A stretch of DNA of 64,000 nt from Herbaspirillum autotrophicum (GTDB lineage Bacteria > Pseudomonadota > Gammaproteobacteria > Burkholderiales > Burkholderiaceae_D). Positions within the stretch are counted from its first letter, which is position 1. The number at the start of each line of letters is the position of its first letter. This document shows, one piece after another, positions 48,486 to 57,921 of this stretch. Location of the stretch: NCBI RefSeq assembly GCF_001189915.1, contig NZ_LFLS01000024.1, forward strand, positions 1-64,000, given 5' to 3'. Both the position numbers and the translations under genes were made by a program. The notes under the pieces are model-generated. The model had not been told where the DNA came from and made no database searches. It saw only the letters and a list, made by a program, of their open reading frames with translations.

Positions 48486-50096
48486 TTATGCCGCACGCAG
48501 TCGATACCCGGCTTCGTCCGCGTCGCCTACCAGCGCGGGCAGGTCGGCTTCCCACTGCAGATAGGCGGCACTGGCTTGCAGGTTGCCGGCATGTCGGTCG
48601 TGCAGCCAGAACAGGTAATCGATGCGCAGAGCGTCCGCCAGCGGTGCGGACTCGCTTACCAATGGCAGATCGGCGGCTTGCCAGGCATCAAGCCCGCCCG
48701 GCAGGACGCATATTTCCACATGCTGATGTTGCGGCGCCAGGCGTTGCTCCAGATCGTAGGCCAGCAAGCACGCCACGCCGTCATCGTCGCCCAGCACTAT
48801 GGCCTTGCCGGCGGTGATGATGCGAGTGAGCAGGAGATCATCGATGGCGGAGCGGTTGACCCAGAGCGAGCCTTGCGGGTGCATGCGGTCATGGCGCTCG
48901 CTGCTGCCGGTGTCGAGCACGATGGCACCGGTTGCGACCAGAGCGCGGGCTGCTGCTGCGTCCAGGGGCGGAATGTCTTCCCACGGTCTGGAGTGCGGCG
49001 GTGTGGCGACTCCGGCGTCCAGGCTGTCTTCTGCCTGCGGTGCATACAGTGCGACTTGTACGCCCAGCCGTTGCAACCAGTTGGCCACGATAATGGCGCG
49101 GCTGCCGTCGGTATCGATCAGGACCACGTGAGCGTTGCGTACCGCTACCCATTCATCGAGGCACTGGATCAGTTGCACGCCCTGCACCCAGGTCGCGCCC
49201 GGCAGGTGGCCTGCATCGAATTCGGCACGGGTCCGGATATCGAAAATGAAGGTGGTCCGGTTCGAGGTGCCCAGCCATTGGCGCAGTGTGTCTGCGGCGA
49301 TGCGCGGCAGGGCTTCGCGTTGTTCCAGTCCGGCCGCTCGCGTGCGTGCCAATGCTTGTGCGGTGGCGGAAGCGGAGCTGCTTTCCTGGCCGGGTTGGCG
49401 TTGCAGGTCGAAGCCGGCCAGGCGCCAGCCCTGGGTGCCACCGGACAGCGCCACCACGGGGTTGGGAACGCCAGCGTCGATCAGGCTCTGGGCGCCGATG
49501 ATGCCGCGCGTGCGGCCGGCGCAGGTGACTACCACCAGCGTTTCTGGCGAAGGAACCAGATCGGAAAACCGGGTGACGATTTCGCTGCCAGGGCAACTGA
49601 TTGCGCCCGGCACATGGAAGCGCCGATGCTCCTCCAGCGTGCGCGAATCGAGCAATACCAGATCATCGCCGGCAGCCTGGCGTCGCGCCAGCTCCACCGG
49701 TTCGATATCACCGGTGTGATAGACATGCTCGACGAACTCAGAAAACGCCTTGCTGGGCACATTGACCCCCTGGAAGGTTTTGTAGCCGGCTGCTTGCCAC
49801 GCCAGCGTGCCACCTTGCAGCGCGTGCACGTCGGTGTAGCCCAGCGCCCGTGCAGCATTGGCGGCGACCTGTGCCTGCGCACCGTCAACCGACACCAGCA
49901 CCAGCCGGGTAGTCATGCGCGGCACACGACGCACCAGGTCCAGCTCGAAACGGCTCAGGGGAAGGTTGATCGCCAGTAGCAGATGGCCGGCGCCGAACTG
50001 GCCGGCTTCGCCGACGTCGATCAGGGCGATTTCGTGGCCGTCATGCAGCCAGTTGGAGAGAGTCGTGGGCGACAGAGTATGGGTAGTCTGCGTCAT
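48486..50096 (-). CDS. Four-domain rhodanese of the cargo operon
   Basis: 536 aa from ATG 50096, 4 bp after the upstream stop. Same four-domain layout and length as the chromosomal protein at 6311-7906. The active cysteine is present in domain 2 (V-T-C-A-G-R-T-R-G) but absent in domain 1 (V-S-V-D-G), domain 3 (I-D-T-D-G-S-R) and, unlike the chromosomal copy, apparently also in domain 4 (G-D-D-D-G-V-A). So a single catalytic site is expected. Probably receives sulfur freed by the operon's oxygenases. Confidence 0.85.
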   Translation of the reverse strand: MTQTTHTLSPTTLSNWLHDGHEIALIDVGEAGQFGAGHLLLAINLPLSRFELDLVRRVPRMTTRLVLVSVDGAQAQVAANAARALGYTDVHALQGGTLAWQAAGYKTFQGVNVPSKAFSEFVEHVYHTGDIEPVELARRQAAGDDLVLLDSRTLEEHRRFHVPGAISCPGSEIVTRFSDLVPSPETLVVVTCAGRTRGIIGAQSLIDAGVPNPVVALSGGTQGWRLAGFDLQRQPGQESSSASATAQALARTRAAGLEQREALPRIAADTLRQWLGTSNRTTFIFDIRTRAEFDAGHLPGATWVQGVQLIQCLDEWVAVRNAHVVLIDTDGSRAIIVANWLQRLGVQVALYAPQAEDSLDAGVATPPHSRPWEDIPPLDAAAARALVATGAIVLDTGSSERHDRMHPQGSLWVNRSAIDDLLLTRIITAGKAIVLGDDDGVACLLAYDLEQRLAPQHQHVEICVLPGGLDAWQAADLPLVSESAPLADALRIDYLFWLHDRHAGNLQASAAYLQWEADLPALVGDADEAGYRLRAA

Positions 50097-50100
50097 GATT

Positions 50101-51294
50101 TCAGGCTGTGAAGGTGTTGCTGGAAGATGATAGTGGCGCAACTGGATGGCGCAGGCCTGCTTGTTCCAGCAGCGGGATCACACGCTCACCGAAATAGGCC
50201 AGCTCCGATACGTAGTCAAAGAAGCAGAGCTGAATACCATCACAACCAGCGGCCTTGAGCTGCAACAGTTGGTCGACGATTTGTTCGGGCGTGCCGATCA
50301 ACTGGATGTTGCCACCGACGATCCTTTCGTCGCGCTCGTGGCCGCGCCAAGACTGGCTGTCGCCGGTAGCATGGGTATGGAAGAAACCCTCGATGGCGCC
50401 GTGGTCGGCCTTGTCCAGGATGGCTTGGTAGACTTGGCGCGCTTCGCGTTCGGTGTCGCGGCAGATGATCATCGGATTGATCAGTGTGCGCACGTCGCGG
50501 CCCACGGCGGCGGCCTGTTGCTTGACTCGGGCGTTGAGTTCCGGCAACGCCGTGATGGCTTTGTCGAAGCGTGCACCTACCGGGCTGGTGATGAAAATCA
50601 GATCCGAATGGCGCACTGCGCTGGCAATGCCGGCCGCCGAACTGGTGGCACTGACCAGGATGGGACGACCGTGAAGTGGTTTTGGGGTGACGAAGGCTTG
50701 CTTGAGCTGCCAATGTTTGCCGTCGTAGTCGAGGTTGTCTGGACTGGACCAGAGCGCGTTGAGCACCTCGATGAATTCATTGGCAACCAGGTAGCGTTCG
50801 TCGTGGCCGATCTGTTGTTGGCCGAACATGGCCCATTCGTCCTTGCGGAAACCCGTCACGATATTCAAGCCCCAACGGCCCTTGGCGATATGGTCCAGCG
50901 TGGCGCCGAACTTGGCAAGGTGCAGCGGATGCCAGGGGCCGTAGAGGATGTGAATGGTCGATATCAGCAGGATGCGGCTGGTGACGGCGGCCAGCGCGCT
51001 GGTGGCAATGAAGGCATCCAGAGATTGTTCGCGATAGCGGGTCTCGCCACCGAAGCCGCCCTTGCTAAGCCAATGCGCCGGGCCGAACGCCAGGTCAAAG
51101 CCCAGTTGTTCGGCTTGACGCGTCAGGGCTGCGTTGTAATCGAAGCTCCAGTCGGTGTCGCGCGGCAGGGTGGACATGGTCCAGCCACCGTTGTGGATGG
51201 GCAGGAACAGACCCAGCAGCAGGGGCTGCGTCAGGGCCTGGCCGAGTGGACTATCGGCGGGCAGGGACGAAAGCGGACGGGTGGTGTCGGTCAT
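50101..51294 (-). CDS. SfnG-like LLM-class flavin monooxygenase
   Basis: 397 aa from ATG 51294. Luciferase-like barrel with the dimethylsulfone-monooxygenase pattern: D-T-D-W-S-F-D-Y-N, G-P-W-H-P-L-H-L-A-K, G-R-W-G-L-N-I-V-T-G-F, G-H-D-E-R-Y and L-I-G-T-P-E-Q-I-V-D. SfnG cleaves dimethyl sulfone to methanesulfinate with FMNH2. The exact substrate here may be larger, given the neighbouring oligopeptide-class importer. 10 bp after the SfnB-like gene. Confidence 0.85.
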   Translation of the reverse strand: MTDTTRPLSSLPADSPLGQALTQPLLLGLFLPIHNGGWTMSTLPRDTDWSFDYNAALTRQAEQLGFDLAFGPAHWLSKGGFGGETRYREQSLDAFIATSALAAVTSRILLISTIHILYGPWHPLHLAKFGATLDHIAKGRWGLNIVTGFRKDEWAMFGQQQIGHDERYLVANEFIEVLNALWSSPDNLDYDGKHWQLKQAFVTPKPLHGRPILVSATSSAAGIASAVRHSDLIFITSPVGARFDKAITALPELNARVKQQAAAVGRDVRTLINPMIICRDTEREARQVYQAILDKADHGAIEGFFHTHATGDSQSWRGHERDERIVGGNIQLIGTPEQIVDQLLQLKAAGCDGIQLCFFDYVSELAYFGERVIPLLEQAGLRHPVAPLSSSSNTFTA

Positions 51295-51303
51295 GGTAAG
51301 CAA

Positions 51304-52512
51304 TCAGATTTTGGTCGTGATGGGCGGCAGCGCGCCGTTGAGGTAGTAATCCCCGACGGCTTTGGCTTTGTAGGCCACCGGGTCGTGCGTGGTGTGAGTG
51401 CGGGCATTGCGCCAGTGGCGGTCTAAATTCCAGCCGCGCACGGTGGCGCCGGCGCCACCGACGCGATAGAGCATTTCACTCACACGTAGCGCAGCTTCGT
51501 TGGCCGCCATTTTGGCTTCGGCCACGGCAATCGATGCGTGGCCGAGTTCGGCGTCGCTGGCCTGGCCATCCAAGGCGCGCGGCAGGACCTTGTCGAGCGC
51601 GCGGGCGGCGCGGTCCAGCAGCGCCTCAGCGCCGTGCGCCAACATTGCCATTTCACCTACGGCGTGCAACACATAAGGATCGTCTCCGGCACGCGCGACC
51701 TTGGCCTCGGGTACCGGCCGCGCCCGTTCACGGCCATAGCGCGCGGCGTCTTCGAGAGCAGCCAATGCAATGCCGGTATCGATCGCTGCGTGCAGGATCT
51801 GGGCGAACGCGCCTTCATGCGTGCGCAGCGTGCCGGCTGGTGGTAACGGCAGATGCTCGTCATCGGCGACGTCGGCCTGTGTGAAGCGCACCGTGCCGCT
51901 GGCCGTGGTGCGCTGACCCATGCCATCCCAGTCGTCGATGATGGCGACACCAACACGCTCACGCGGCAGCAAAGCGATACTGCGTCCGCCGTCGTCACGT
52001 AGCACCAGTGCATAGAAATGGCTGGCGAACAAGCTGCCGGTGCAATAGTGTTTGTCGCCGTTGAGTTGCCAGCCCTTGCCATCAGCAGTGCGCGAGAGCG
52101 TCACGCGGATCTCACCCACTGTACCGCCACCTTTTTCTGCGGAAGCATTGGTGATCATCGCGCCTTCCCGCAGCAACGCGAAATAGCGGCGTTGCTGTGC
52201 GGGGGTACCGTACAGACGGATCTTTTCGACGCCGCACGCGTGCGGCTGGATGGCCTGAGCGATGTTGGGATCTGCCTTGGCCAGGGCGACATAGATCGCT
52301 ACCAGATCGACGATGTTCAGATCCATTCCGCCGAATTCACGCGGCACGCGCGCGGCCAGCACGCCGTTTTTTGCAAGGGCCCGGATCTGCGCATGCGGCA
52401 GTTCGCGCGCGACATCGCGGTGCGCGGCGCCTTGGGCGAACTCGTGGGCGAGTTGCAGGGTAGTTGCCAACAGCGTCTGCGCGCCGGTGAGAGTGGAGTC
52501 GAGGGCGCTCAT
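51304..52512 (-). CDS. SfnB/DszC-like acyl-CoA-dehydrogenase-fold monooxygenase (2)
   Basis: 402 aa, same family as 47265 but clearly diverged. Family marks: D-K-H-Y-C-T-G-S-L-F-A-S-H, I-D-D-W-D-G-M-G-Q-R-T-T-A-S-G-T and W-N-L-D-R-H-W-R-N-A-R-T-H-T-T-H-D-P-V. The D-P-V ending is closer to classical SfnB than the paralogue's S-T-H-N-H. Needs reduced flavin from an unlinked reductase. Overlaps the aldolase-family gene by four bases. Confidence 0.87.
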   Translation of the reverse strand: MSALDSTLTGAQTLLATTLQLAHEFAQGAAHRDVARELPHAQIRALAKNGVLAARVPREFGGMDLNIVDLVAIYVALAKADPNIAQAIQPHACGVEKIRLYGTPAQQRRYFALLREGAMITNASAEKGGGTVGEIRVTLSRTADGKGWQLNGDKHYCTGSLFASHFYALVLRDDGGRSIALLPRERVGVAIIDDWDGMGQRTTASGTVRFTQADVADDEHLPLPPAGTLRTHEGAFAQILHAAIDTGIALAALEDAARYGRERARPVPEAKVARAGDDPYVLHAVGEMAMLAHGAEALLDRAARALDKVLPRALDGQASDAELGHASIAVAEAKMAANEAALRVSEMLYRVGGAGATVRGWNLDRHWRNARTHTTHDPVAYKAKAVGDYYLNGALPPITTKI

Positions 52513-53300
52513 GAAGTGTAGTCCGGTTCACGCTTGTCGAGCAGTCGGCGCAGGGCGTCGAAATGCAGCTGAAAAGCAGGTTTGTTGGGGTGATTGCGGC
52601 CGTCGTGCATGGCCGTGTTACGGATCTGGTCTTGCACCTTGGCGACCTGTTGCGGGCTCAGAGACCTGGTGGGGCGACCTGTCCACAGCGCGTGCAGGTG
52701 CACGCGCGCGTAGCGTTCCAGCGAATACAGGCGGTCATAGGCTTCGGCCACCGTGCGCCCGGTGACCAGCACGCCGTGGTTGGCCATGAACAGGATGGTC
52801 TTGTCGCCCAGCACCTGGACCAGGCGCTCGCCTTCGGCCGGGTCGCGCGCCAGGCCGTCGTAGTGCTCGTCGTAGGCGATCTGGTCGATGAGCAAGGCTT
52901 CGGTTTGCCCCAGCGGTTGCAGACGCTGGTCTTCCAGGCGCACCAGCGCGCTGGCGTAAGCCATGTGGGTGTGCAAGGCCACTGCATGTTTGGGGTTGGC
53001 GGCATGGATCGGAGCGTGGATGCAGTAGGCCGAACGCTGCAGGATGCCCTCCCCGGCGATGATGCGGCCGCCAAAATCAACCGTCAGCAATTCGCTGGCG
53101 CGCACTTCGCTCCAGTGCAGGCCAAACGGCGGCACGTAGAACTGGTCGATTGTTCCTGGCACCATGGCGGTAAGGTGATTGTAGATGCCTTCGGTGAGGT
53201 CGTGCCAGACCGCCAGCCGGTGGGCGGCGGCCAAGTCTTCGCGCACGCTGCGGCGGCGCTCGGCGAGGTCCGTTGGTTCAGTTGTCATGGTGTTGCTCAT
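52509..53300 (-). CDS. Class II aldolase/adducin-family protein
   Basis: 263 aa from ATG 53300. The metal-binding histidines are in A-L-H-T-H-M-A-Y-A-S (about residue 115) and M-A-N-H-G-V-L-V-T-G (about 185). Family members are fuculose-P-type aldolases or dehydratases such as MtnB, which handles methylthioribulose phosphate. In this operon it could process the carbon skeleton after C-S cleavage, but the reaction is unknown. Overlaps both neighbours by four bases. Confidence 0.82.
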   Translation of the reverse strand: MSNTMTTEPTDLAERRRSVREDLAAAHRLAVWHDLTEGIYNHLTAMVPGTIDQFYVPPFGLHWSEVRASELLTVDFGGRIIAGEGILQRSAYCIHAPIHAANPKHAVALHTHMAYASALVRLEDQRLQPLGQTEALLIDQIAYDEHYDGLARDPAEGERLVQVLGDKTILFMANHGVLVTGRTVAEAYDRLYSLERYARVHLHALWTGRPTRSLSPQQVAKVQDQIRNTAMHDGRNHPNKPAFQLHFDALRRLLDKREPDYTS

Positions 53301-54151
53301 CGTGCCGATTGCTTTTTCAGACGCGGATTGAAGTAATCGTTCAGGCCATTCCCGAGCAGCATGAAACTGATGACGGTGATGAAGATCGCTGCGCCCGGCA
53401 ACGCCGTCATGTACCAGCTTGTACGCAGAGTCGAGCGGCCCATACCGATCATGCTGCCCCATGAAATCACGGTGGGGTCACCCAGCCCGAGGAAAGATAA
53501 CGAGGCCTCGGTCAGGATGGCTTGCGCCATCAACACCGAGGTCGCCACCACCACCGGCGAGAGGCTGTTGGGCAGCACGTGCGACCAGATGACGCTGCGG
53601 CTGGGCAGACCGATGGTGCGCGCCGCCGTGACGTATTCTGCATTGCGTACTCGAAGTGCCTCCGCGCGCACCAGGCGGGCGATCTGCGGCCAGGTGGTGA
53701 TGCCGATGGCGAAGGTGATGCTGGCGATGGAAGGCGTCAGGATAACCACCAGCACAATGGCGAACAAGAAGCTGGGCAAGGTCTGAAACATTTCAGTCAC
53801 GCGCATCAGTACCTCATCAAGCCAGCCACGGAAATAACCTGCCGTCACACCGATGGCGATGCCTATGGTCACCGACAGCAGCGCCGCGAAAAATCCCACC
53901 GACAACGACACTCCGGCTGAGTGCATGAGGCCGGCGGCGATGTCGCGGCCCATCATGTCAGTGCCCAGAAAGTGTCCCGGAGCGCCCGGCCAGAGATTGG
54001 CCGCAGCCACGATATCGAGCGGATCGCCGGGATAGAAATGGCCGGCCAACGCGGCGCAGGCCAGGATGAACGCCAGGATGATGGAGCCCAGCAACAGAGG
54101 ACGCGCACCGCCGAGGATGCGCAACCAGCGTTGGGTCACGGTTTGTATCAT
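53297..54151 (-). CDS. Peptide-class ABC importer permease (DppC/GsiD-like)
   Basis: 284 aa from ATG 54151. Six membrane segments; F-L-G-T-D-M-M-G-R-D in the N-terminal periplasmic part and the coupling EAA-type loop E-Y-V-T-A-A-R-T-I-G-L-P are typical of DppC. Second permease of the importer formed with 54148, 55977 and 59042. Overlaps the DppB gene by four bases. Confidence 0.92.
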   Translation of the reverse strand: MIQTVTQRWLRILGGARPLLLGSIILAFILACAALAGHFYPGDPLDIVAAANLWPGAPGHFLGTDMMGRDIAAGLMHSAGVSLSVGFFAALLSVTIGIAIGVTAGYFRGWLDEVLMRVTEMFQTLPSFLFAIVLVVILTPSIASITFAIGITTWPQIARLVRAEALRVRNAEYVTAARTIGLPSRSVIWSHVLPNSLSPVVVATSVLMAQAILTEASLSFLGLGDPTVISWGSMIGMGRSTLRTSWYMTALPGAAIFITVISFMLLGNGLNDYFNPRLKKQSAR

Positions 54152-55137
54152 GAGCGGCCTCCGACGACGCGTGGATCGAGGAAGGCGTAGAGGATGTCTA
54201 CCAGTAGATTCATCACCACCACCAGCAAGGAGCTGAACAGGAATACGCCCAGTAGCAGGTTGATGTCGCGGTAAAACACCGCGTCGAAGGTCAGGCGGCC
54301 GAGGCCGGGCCACGCGAAAATGGTTTCAATCACGATCGAGCCACCCATGAGCGAGGCCAGTTGCAGTCCCGTGAGTGTGACCACTGGTAGCAAAGCGTTG
54401 CGCAGCACATGCTTGAGCGACACGCGCAATTCGGAGAGACCCTTGGCGCGCGCGGTGCGCACGAAGTCCATGCCGTATACTTCCAGCATCGCCGAGCGCG
54501 TGATGCGCACGTAAATAGCGAGGTAAAAGAACGATAATGTCAGCGCCGGCAGCAGGAGGTAGCGGATGTGCTCCAGCAACCCTGCCATGGTCGTTACGGG
54601 TGGGCCGCCAATACTGCTCATGCCAGCGGAGGGCAGCCACTTCAGGTGAACAGAAAACACCACGATCAACACCAGTCCAGCCCAGAACACCGGGGTGGCG
54701 AATCCGATGGTAGAAAGCGCGGAGATCACTTCGTCCAGCCACGTGCCGCGATAGCGTGCCGAAACGACGCCCAGCGCCACACCCAAGGTGGCGGCAATAC
54801 CAAGACTGGTGAGCATCAGAACCAGCGTTGGTCCGACGCGTTGCAGGATCAGGTCGGCCACTGGCATGCTGTTGTGGAACGAGAAGCCGAGGTCGAAGTG
54901 CAGCAGGTTGCGCAGGTAGTTCAGGAACACGGTGCCGGCGGGTAAATCCAGGCTGAACTGGCTGCGCAGTTGTGCCATGTATTCCGGCGTGGCGGCGCCG
55001 GATTCACCAGCGATGACATCGGCCATGTCGCCAGGTGCCAGGCGCATCAGGATGTAGGTGGTCAACACGATCAGCAGTGCAATCGGCAGCAATTGCAATA
55101 GCCGCCGGCCGATGTATCCAGGTAGGGAGGACGACAT
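54148..55137 (-). CDS. Peptide-class ABC importer permease (DppB/GsiC-like)
   Basis: 329 aa, starts with the DppB-type Y-I-G-R-R-L-L-Q-L-L-P-I. Six membrane helices, large periplasmic loop, and the coupling loop F-V-R-T-A-R-A-K-G-L-S. First permease of the importer. 2 bp after the SDR stop on the minus strand. Confidence 0.93.
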   Translation of the reverse strand: MSSSLPGYIGRRLLQLLPIALLIVLTTYILMRLAPGDMADVIAGESGAATPEYMAQLRSQFSLDLPAGTVFLNYLRNLLHFDLGFSFHNSMPVADLILQRVGPTLVLMLTSLGIAATLGVALGVVSARYRGTWLDEVISALSTIGFATPVFWAGLVLIVVFSVHLKWLPSAGMSSIGGPPVTTMAGLLEHIRYLLLPALTLSFFYLAIYVRITRSAMLEVYGMDFVRTARAKGLSELRVSLKHVLRNALLPVVTLTGLQLASLMGGSIVIETIFAWPGLGRLTFDAVFYRDINLLLGVFLFSSLLVVVMNLLVDILYAFLDPRVVGGRS

Positions 55138-55139
55138 GA

Positions 55140-55952
55140 TCAGATCACCGGGCCGGCGCCGCCATGCACGGGAATCAATGCACCCACCACATAGCTGGCG
55201 CGCGGGCTGGCCAGGAACAGGGCTACTTCGGCGACTTCTTCGGGGCGTCCGTAACGGCGCAGCGGAATGGCAGCCTGGCCTTCTGCCAGCGCCTGTTCGC
55301 GGCTGATACCACGGCGTTCGGATTCCAGTCGGAGCGCCTGCTCAATGCGTCCAGTCAGCGTGGCTCCGGGGTTGACGCCGTTGATGCGGATGCCCAGTGG
55401 AGCGTAGTGCGCGGCCAGCCCCACGGTGGCCAGCATCAGCGCGGCATTGGCGGCACCACCGGCGAGATGGGTGCTGGTGGGGTGCTTGCCACCGGTGCCA
55501 ATGATGTTGACGATGGCCCCGATCTGCTCCTCGGAAGATTGACGTTGCCCGGCCCGTGCGGCCAGTCGTTCCAGCACGACGTGTTGCATATGGATGCTGG
55601 GATAGAACTTGGCGTCGAAGGTTTGCTGCCACAGGGCCGGCGTCAGTTTTTCGGGCTCGTGGCGTTTGGCGGCGCCGGCGCTGTTGACCAGCAGGTCGAT
55701 CGGCCCCAACTCAGCTTCCACGGTGTCCACCGCTACTTCGCTTTGGGCGGCGTCGAGCAGGTCGGCGGCCACGCCGAACACCTCCAGTCCCTCATCGGCC
55801 AGTTCGCGCACGGCGGCGTCGATGTTTTCTTGCGAGCGCGAGACGATGGCCACGCGCGCACCTTCCTGCGCGAACCGACGCGCCACTGCTAGGCCGATGC
55901 CTTTGCTACCGCCGGTGATCAGGGCCACGCGGCCTTTGAGTTCCTGTGTCAT
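55140..55952 (-). CDS. Divergent short-chain dehydrogenase/reductase lacking Tyr-Lys
   Basis: 270 aa Rossmann SDR with cofactor loop T-G-G-S-K-G-I-G-L and L-V-N-S-A-G-A. The catalytic Y-x-x-x-K cannot be found. Aligned from the following G-I-R-I-N-G-V-N-P-G, the position reads G-G-A-A-N, so both catalytic residues are replaced. It may be a non-reducing homologue, a binding protein, or an enzyme with other chemistry. RBS AAAGGAG. Second gene of the operon. Confidence 0.82.
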   Translation of the reverse strand: MTQELKGRVALITGGSKGIGLAVARRFAQEGARVAIVSRSQENIDAAVRELADEGLEVFGVAADLLDAAQSEVAVDTVEAELGPIDLLVNSAGAAKRHEPEKLTPALWQQTFDAKFYPSIHMQHVVLERLAARAGQRQSSEEQIGAIVNIIGTGGKHPTSTHLAGGAANAALMLATVGLAAHYAPLGIRINGVNPGATLTGRIEQALRLESERRGISREQALAEGQAAIPLRRYGRPEEVAEVALFLASPRASYVVGALIPVHGGAGPVI

Positions 55953-55976
55953 TGTCGAGCTCCTTTCAGTGAGTGC

Positions 55977-57590
55977 TTATTGGTCCAGCCAGACGTTCCT
56001 GAGCGACGACAGCGCCGCATCGGGAGCCTTGCCTAGTCCGTGCACGGCCTTGTTGTAGACGGTGAAGTTGGCTTGCTCGATCAGTGGTATCACCGGCAGG
56101 TCGGTTTCGGCCAGCCGCTGGAACTGATGGAAAAGTTCAGTGCGCCTTTTTGCATTGGGCTCAACCTGAATCGCCTCGATCAATTTGTCGAATTTGGCGT
56201 TGGAGTAACCGGAGGCATTAGTCCATGGCACACCGGTGGCGATCGCCTTGGACCAGTAGTGGCGGAAACTGCCGACCTCGGGATCCAGCGTCGGTACCCA
56301 GCGCCCGGTGTTGATGTCGAAGTCATGGTCGGAATAGACCGCTTTCAGATGGCCGGCGATATCGCGGTTGCGGATCACCACTTCGATACCGACGCGTTTT
56401 AGGGACTGGCGAATGAACTCAGCATTGTTCTTGAAGGTTTCGTGGAAGTTCTGGTATTCCTGGTTGAGCGTGAAGCGCACGCCGCCGGCCTTGCGCGGAT
56501 AACCTGCCTCGTCGAGAAGCTTCTCCGCCTTGGCCGGATCGAAGTTGTATTGCGGCACGCCGTCGGCAGTGTAGAAAGTCTTGAGGGCGGAAGGGATCGG
56601 TCCGGTGGCAGGCTTGCCAAGGCCGTACCAGACGGTGTTGATCAAGGCCTGTTTGTCGATGGCATGGGCGATCGCCTGGCGTACCTTGAGCTGTTGCAGG
56701 ATAGGGTTGCGCAGGTTGAATTCCAAGAAAACATAAGCGGATTGCCATGTGTAGCCATCCAGACTGATGGCGAGATTGGGCAGGGCGGCGATACGTTTGA
56801 CGTCCGACAGCGGCACCTGATCGAACGGTGCGTACTGGACGTCGCCGCTTTCCAGCGCTGCGGCGCGCGAGCTGGCGTCAGGGATCACGCGAAAGATCAG
56901 ACGGTCGAGGTAGGGCTTGTTCGGCTCCCAGTAGTTGGGGTTGCGCTCGAGGATGATGTACTGGCCTCGTTGCCACTCCTTGAAACGGAAGGGACCGGTG
57001 CCGATAGGTTTGATGTTGTAGGGATTCTTCAGGATATCCGTGCCTTCATAGAGATGGCGCGGCAGGATCTGACCTTCATTTGCATTGAGCGAGCTGAAAA
57101 TGACCAGCGAAGGATGCGACAGCCGAAACACAGCGGTGTATTTATCGGGCGTGTCGACCGCGGTGATGGCGGCAAAGGTGTTGCGTCCGCGCGGGTGGAT
57201 CTTCTTCCAGATCTCCATGGCGCTGAATTGCACGTCGGCGGAAGTGAAGTCCTTGCCGTCATGCCATTTCACGCCCTGGCGCAGCTTGAAGGTGACGGTC
57301 TTGCCGTCTTCGGACACGATCCAGCTGGTTGCAAGGCTGGGTTGCGGACGTTGTTGGTCGTCAAAGGCAATCAGGCCGTCGAATACATTGGTTGCGACCA
57401 CGCCGATCGGAAAGCTGGTGTTGAAGGCATTGGTCAACACCGTCGGCTCCGGCTGCACGATGGCTTGCAGCGTACCACCGCGCTTGGGTTGGATCTGCGC
57501 CTGCACCTGCATGCTCAGCGACAGGCCTGCCGCGAGTGCCAGACTGCCAATGCCGAGCAGGAACGGGCGGCGTGTGATGCGAATCGTCAT
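55977..57590 (-). CDS. Family 5 extracellular solute-binding protein (DppA/GsiB-like), Tat-type signal
   Basis: 537 aa from ATG 57590; the frame is open to 57878, but the signal sequence starts here. N-terminal T-R-R-P-F-L-L-G followed by a hydrophobic stretch ending V-Q-A-Q, a twin-arginine-like signal. Mature part is SBP_bac_5: V-K-W-H-D-G-K-D-F-T-S-A-D-V near residue 100. Family members bind peptides, nickel, glutathione or other large ligands. First gene of the cargo operon. Confidence 0.9.
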   Translation of the reverse strand: MTIRITRRPFLLGIGSLALAAGLSLSMQVQAQIQPKRGGTLQAIVQPEPTVLTNAFNTSFPIGVVATNVFDGLIAFDDQQRPQPSLATSWIVSEDGKTVTFKLRQGVKWHDGKDFTSADVQFSAMEIWKKIHPRGRNTFAAITAVDTPDKYTAVFRLSHPSLVIFSSLNANEGQILPRHLYEGTDILKNPYNIKPIGTGPFRFKEWQRGQYIILERNPNYWEPNKPYLDRLIFRVIPDASSRAAALESGDVQYAPFDQVPLSDVKRIAALPNLAISLDGYTWQSAYVFLEFNLRNPILQQLKVRQAIAHAIDKQALINTVWYGLGKPATGPIPSALKTFYTADGVPQYNFDPAKAEKLLDEAGYPRKAGGVRFTLNQEYQNFHETFKNNAEFIRQSLKRVGIEVVIRNRDIAGHLKAVYSDHDFDINTGRWVPTLDPEVGSFRHYWSKAIATGVPWTNASGYSNAKFDKLIEAIQVEPNAKRRTELFHQFQRLAETDLPVIPLIEQANFTVYNKAVHGLGKAPDAALSSLRNVWLDQ

Positions 57591-57921
57591 TTCTTTTGCT
57601 CCGTGATAGGTCACCAGGGCGAAGGTGATTTCGCTGCATGATAACGATTCATCAAGAAGCCAAAAACTAATGTTTACGTATTTGCTTATGCGGACGATCG
57701 ACTTACAAAGAAAGGTTGTTGTGCATTCAAGATGTTGCCGCATGCTCCATGCCAGTGGCGCACCAGCCGCGCAAAGGGAATGAATAATAAAGTAATTAGG
57801 AAATGAGAAATGCTTCGTGTGCCGTGTTTCGAGCACGTGGCAAGATATGAAACGATTCATACATTGAGTCACGGACAAAGCGTTTCGCGCATTGCTTATT
57901 CACACAATAAAACTCCGGGAC
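57591..57921. promoter_or_regulatory. Divergent promoter/operator region of the cargo operon and LacI gene
   Basis: 331 bp without a gene. The 10-mer AACGATTCAT occurs at 57643-57652 and 57851-57860; the second is inside a 16-bp palindrome TATGAA-ACGA-TTCATA (57846-57861). A further near-palindrome CGTGTTTCGAGCACG is at 57823-57837. LacI-family operators typically are short palindromes with a central CG, so these are candidate operators controlling both directions. Confidence 0.5.

Noticed and set aside
48210..49979. 589-codon plus-strand frame
   Set aside because: Exactly antisense to the cargo rhodanese and part of the SfnB-like gene; no recognisable domain.
56442..57641. 399-codon plus-strand frame
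   Set aside because: Antisense to the solute-binding protein; shadow.
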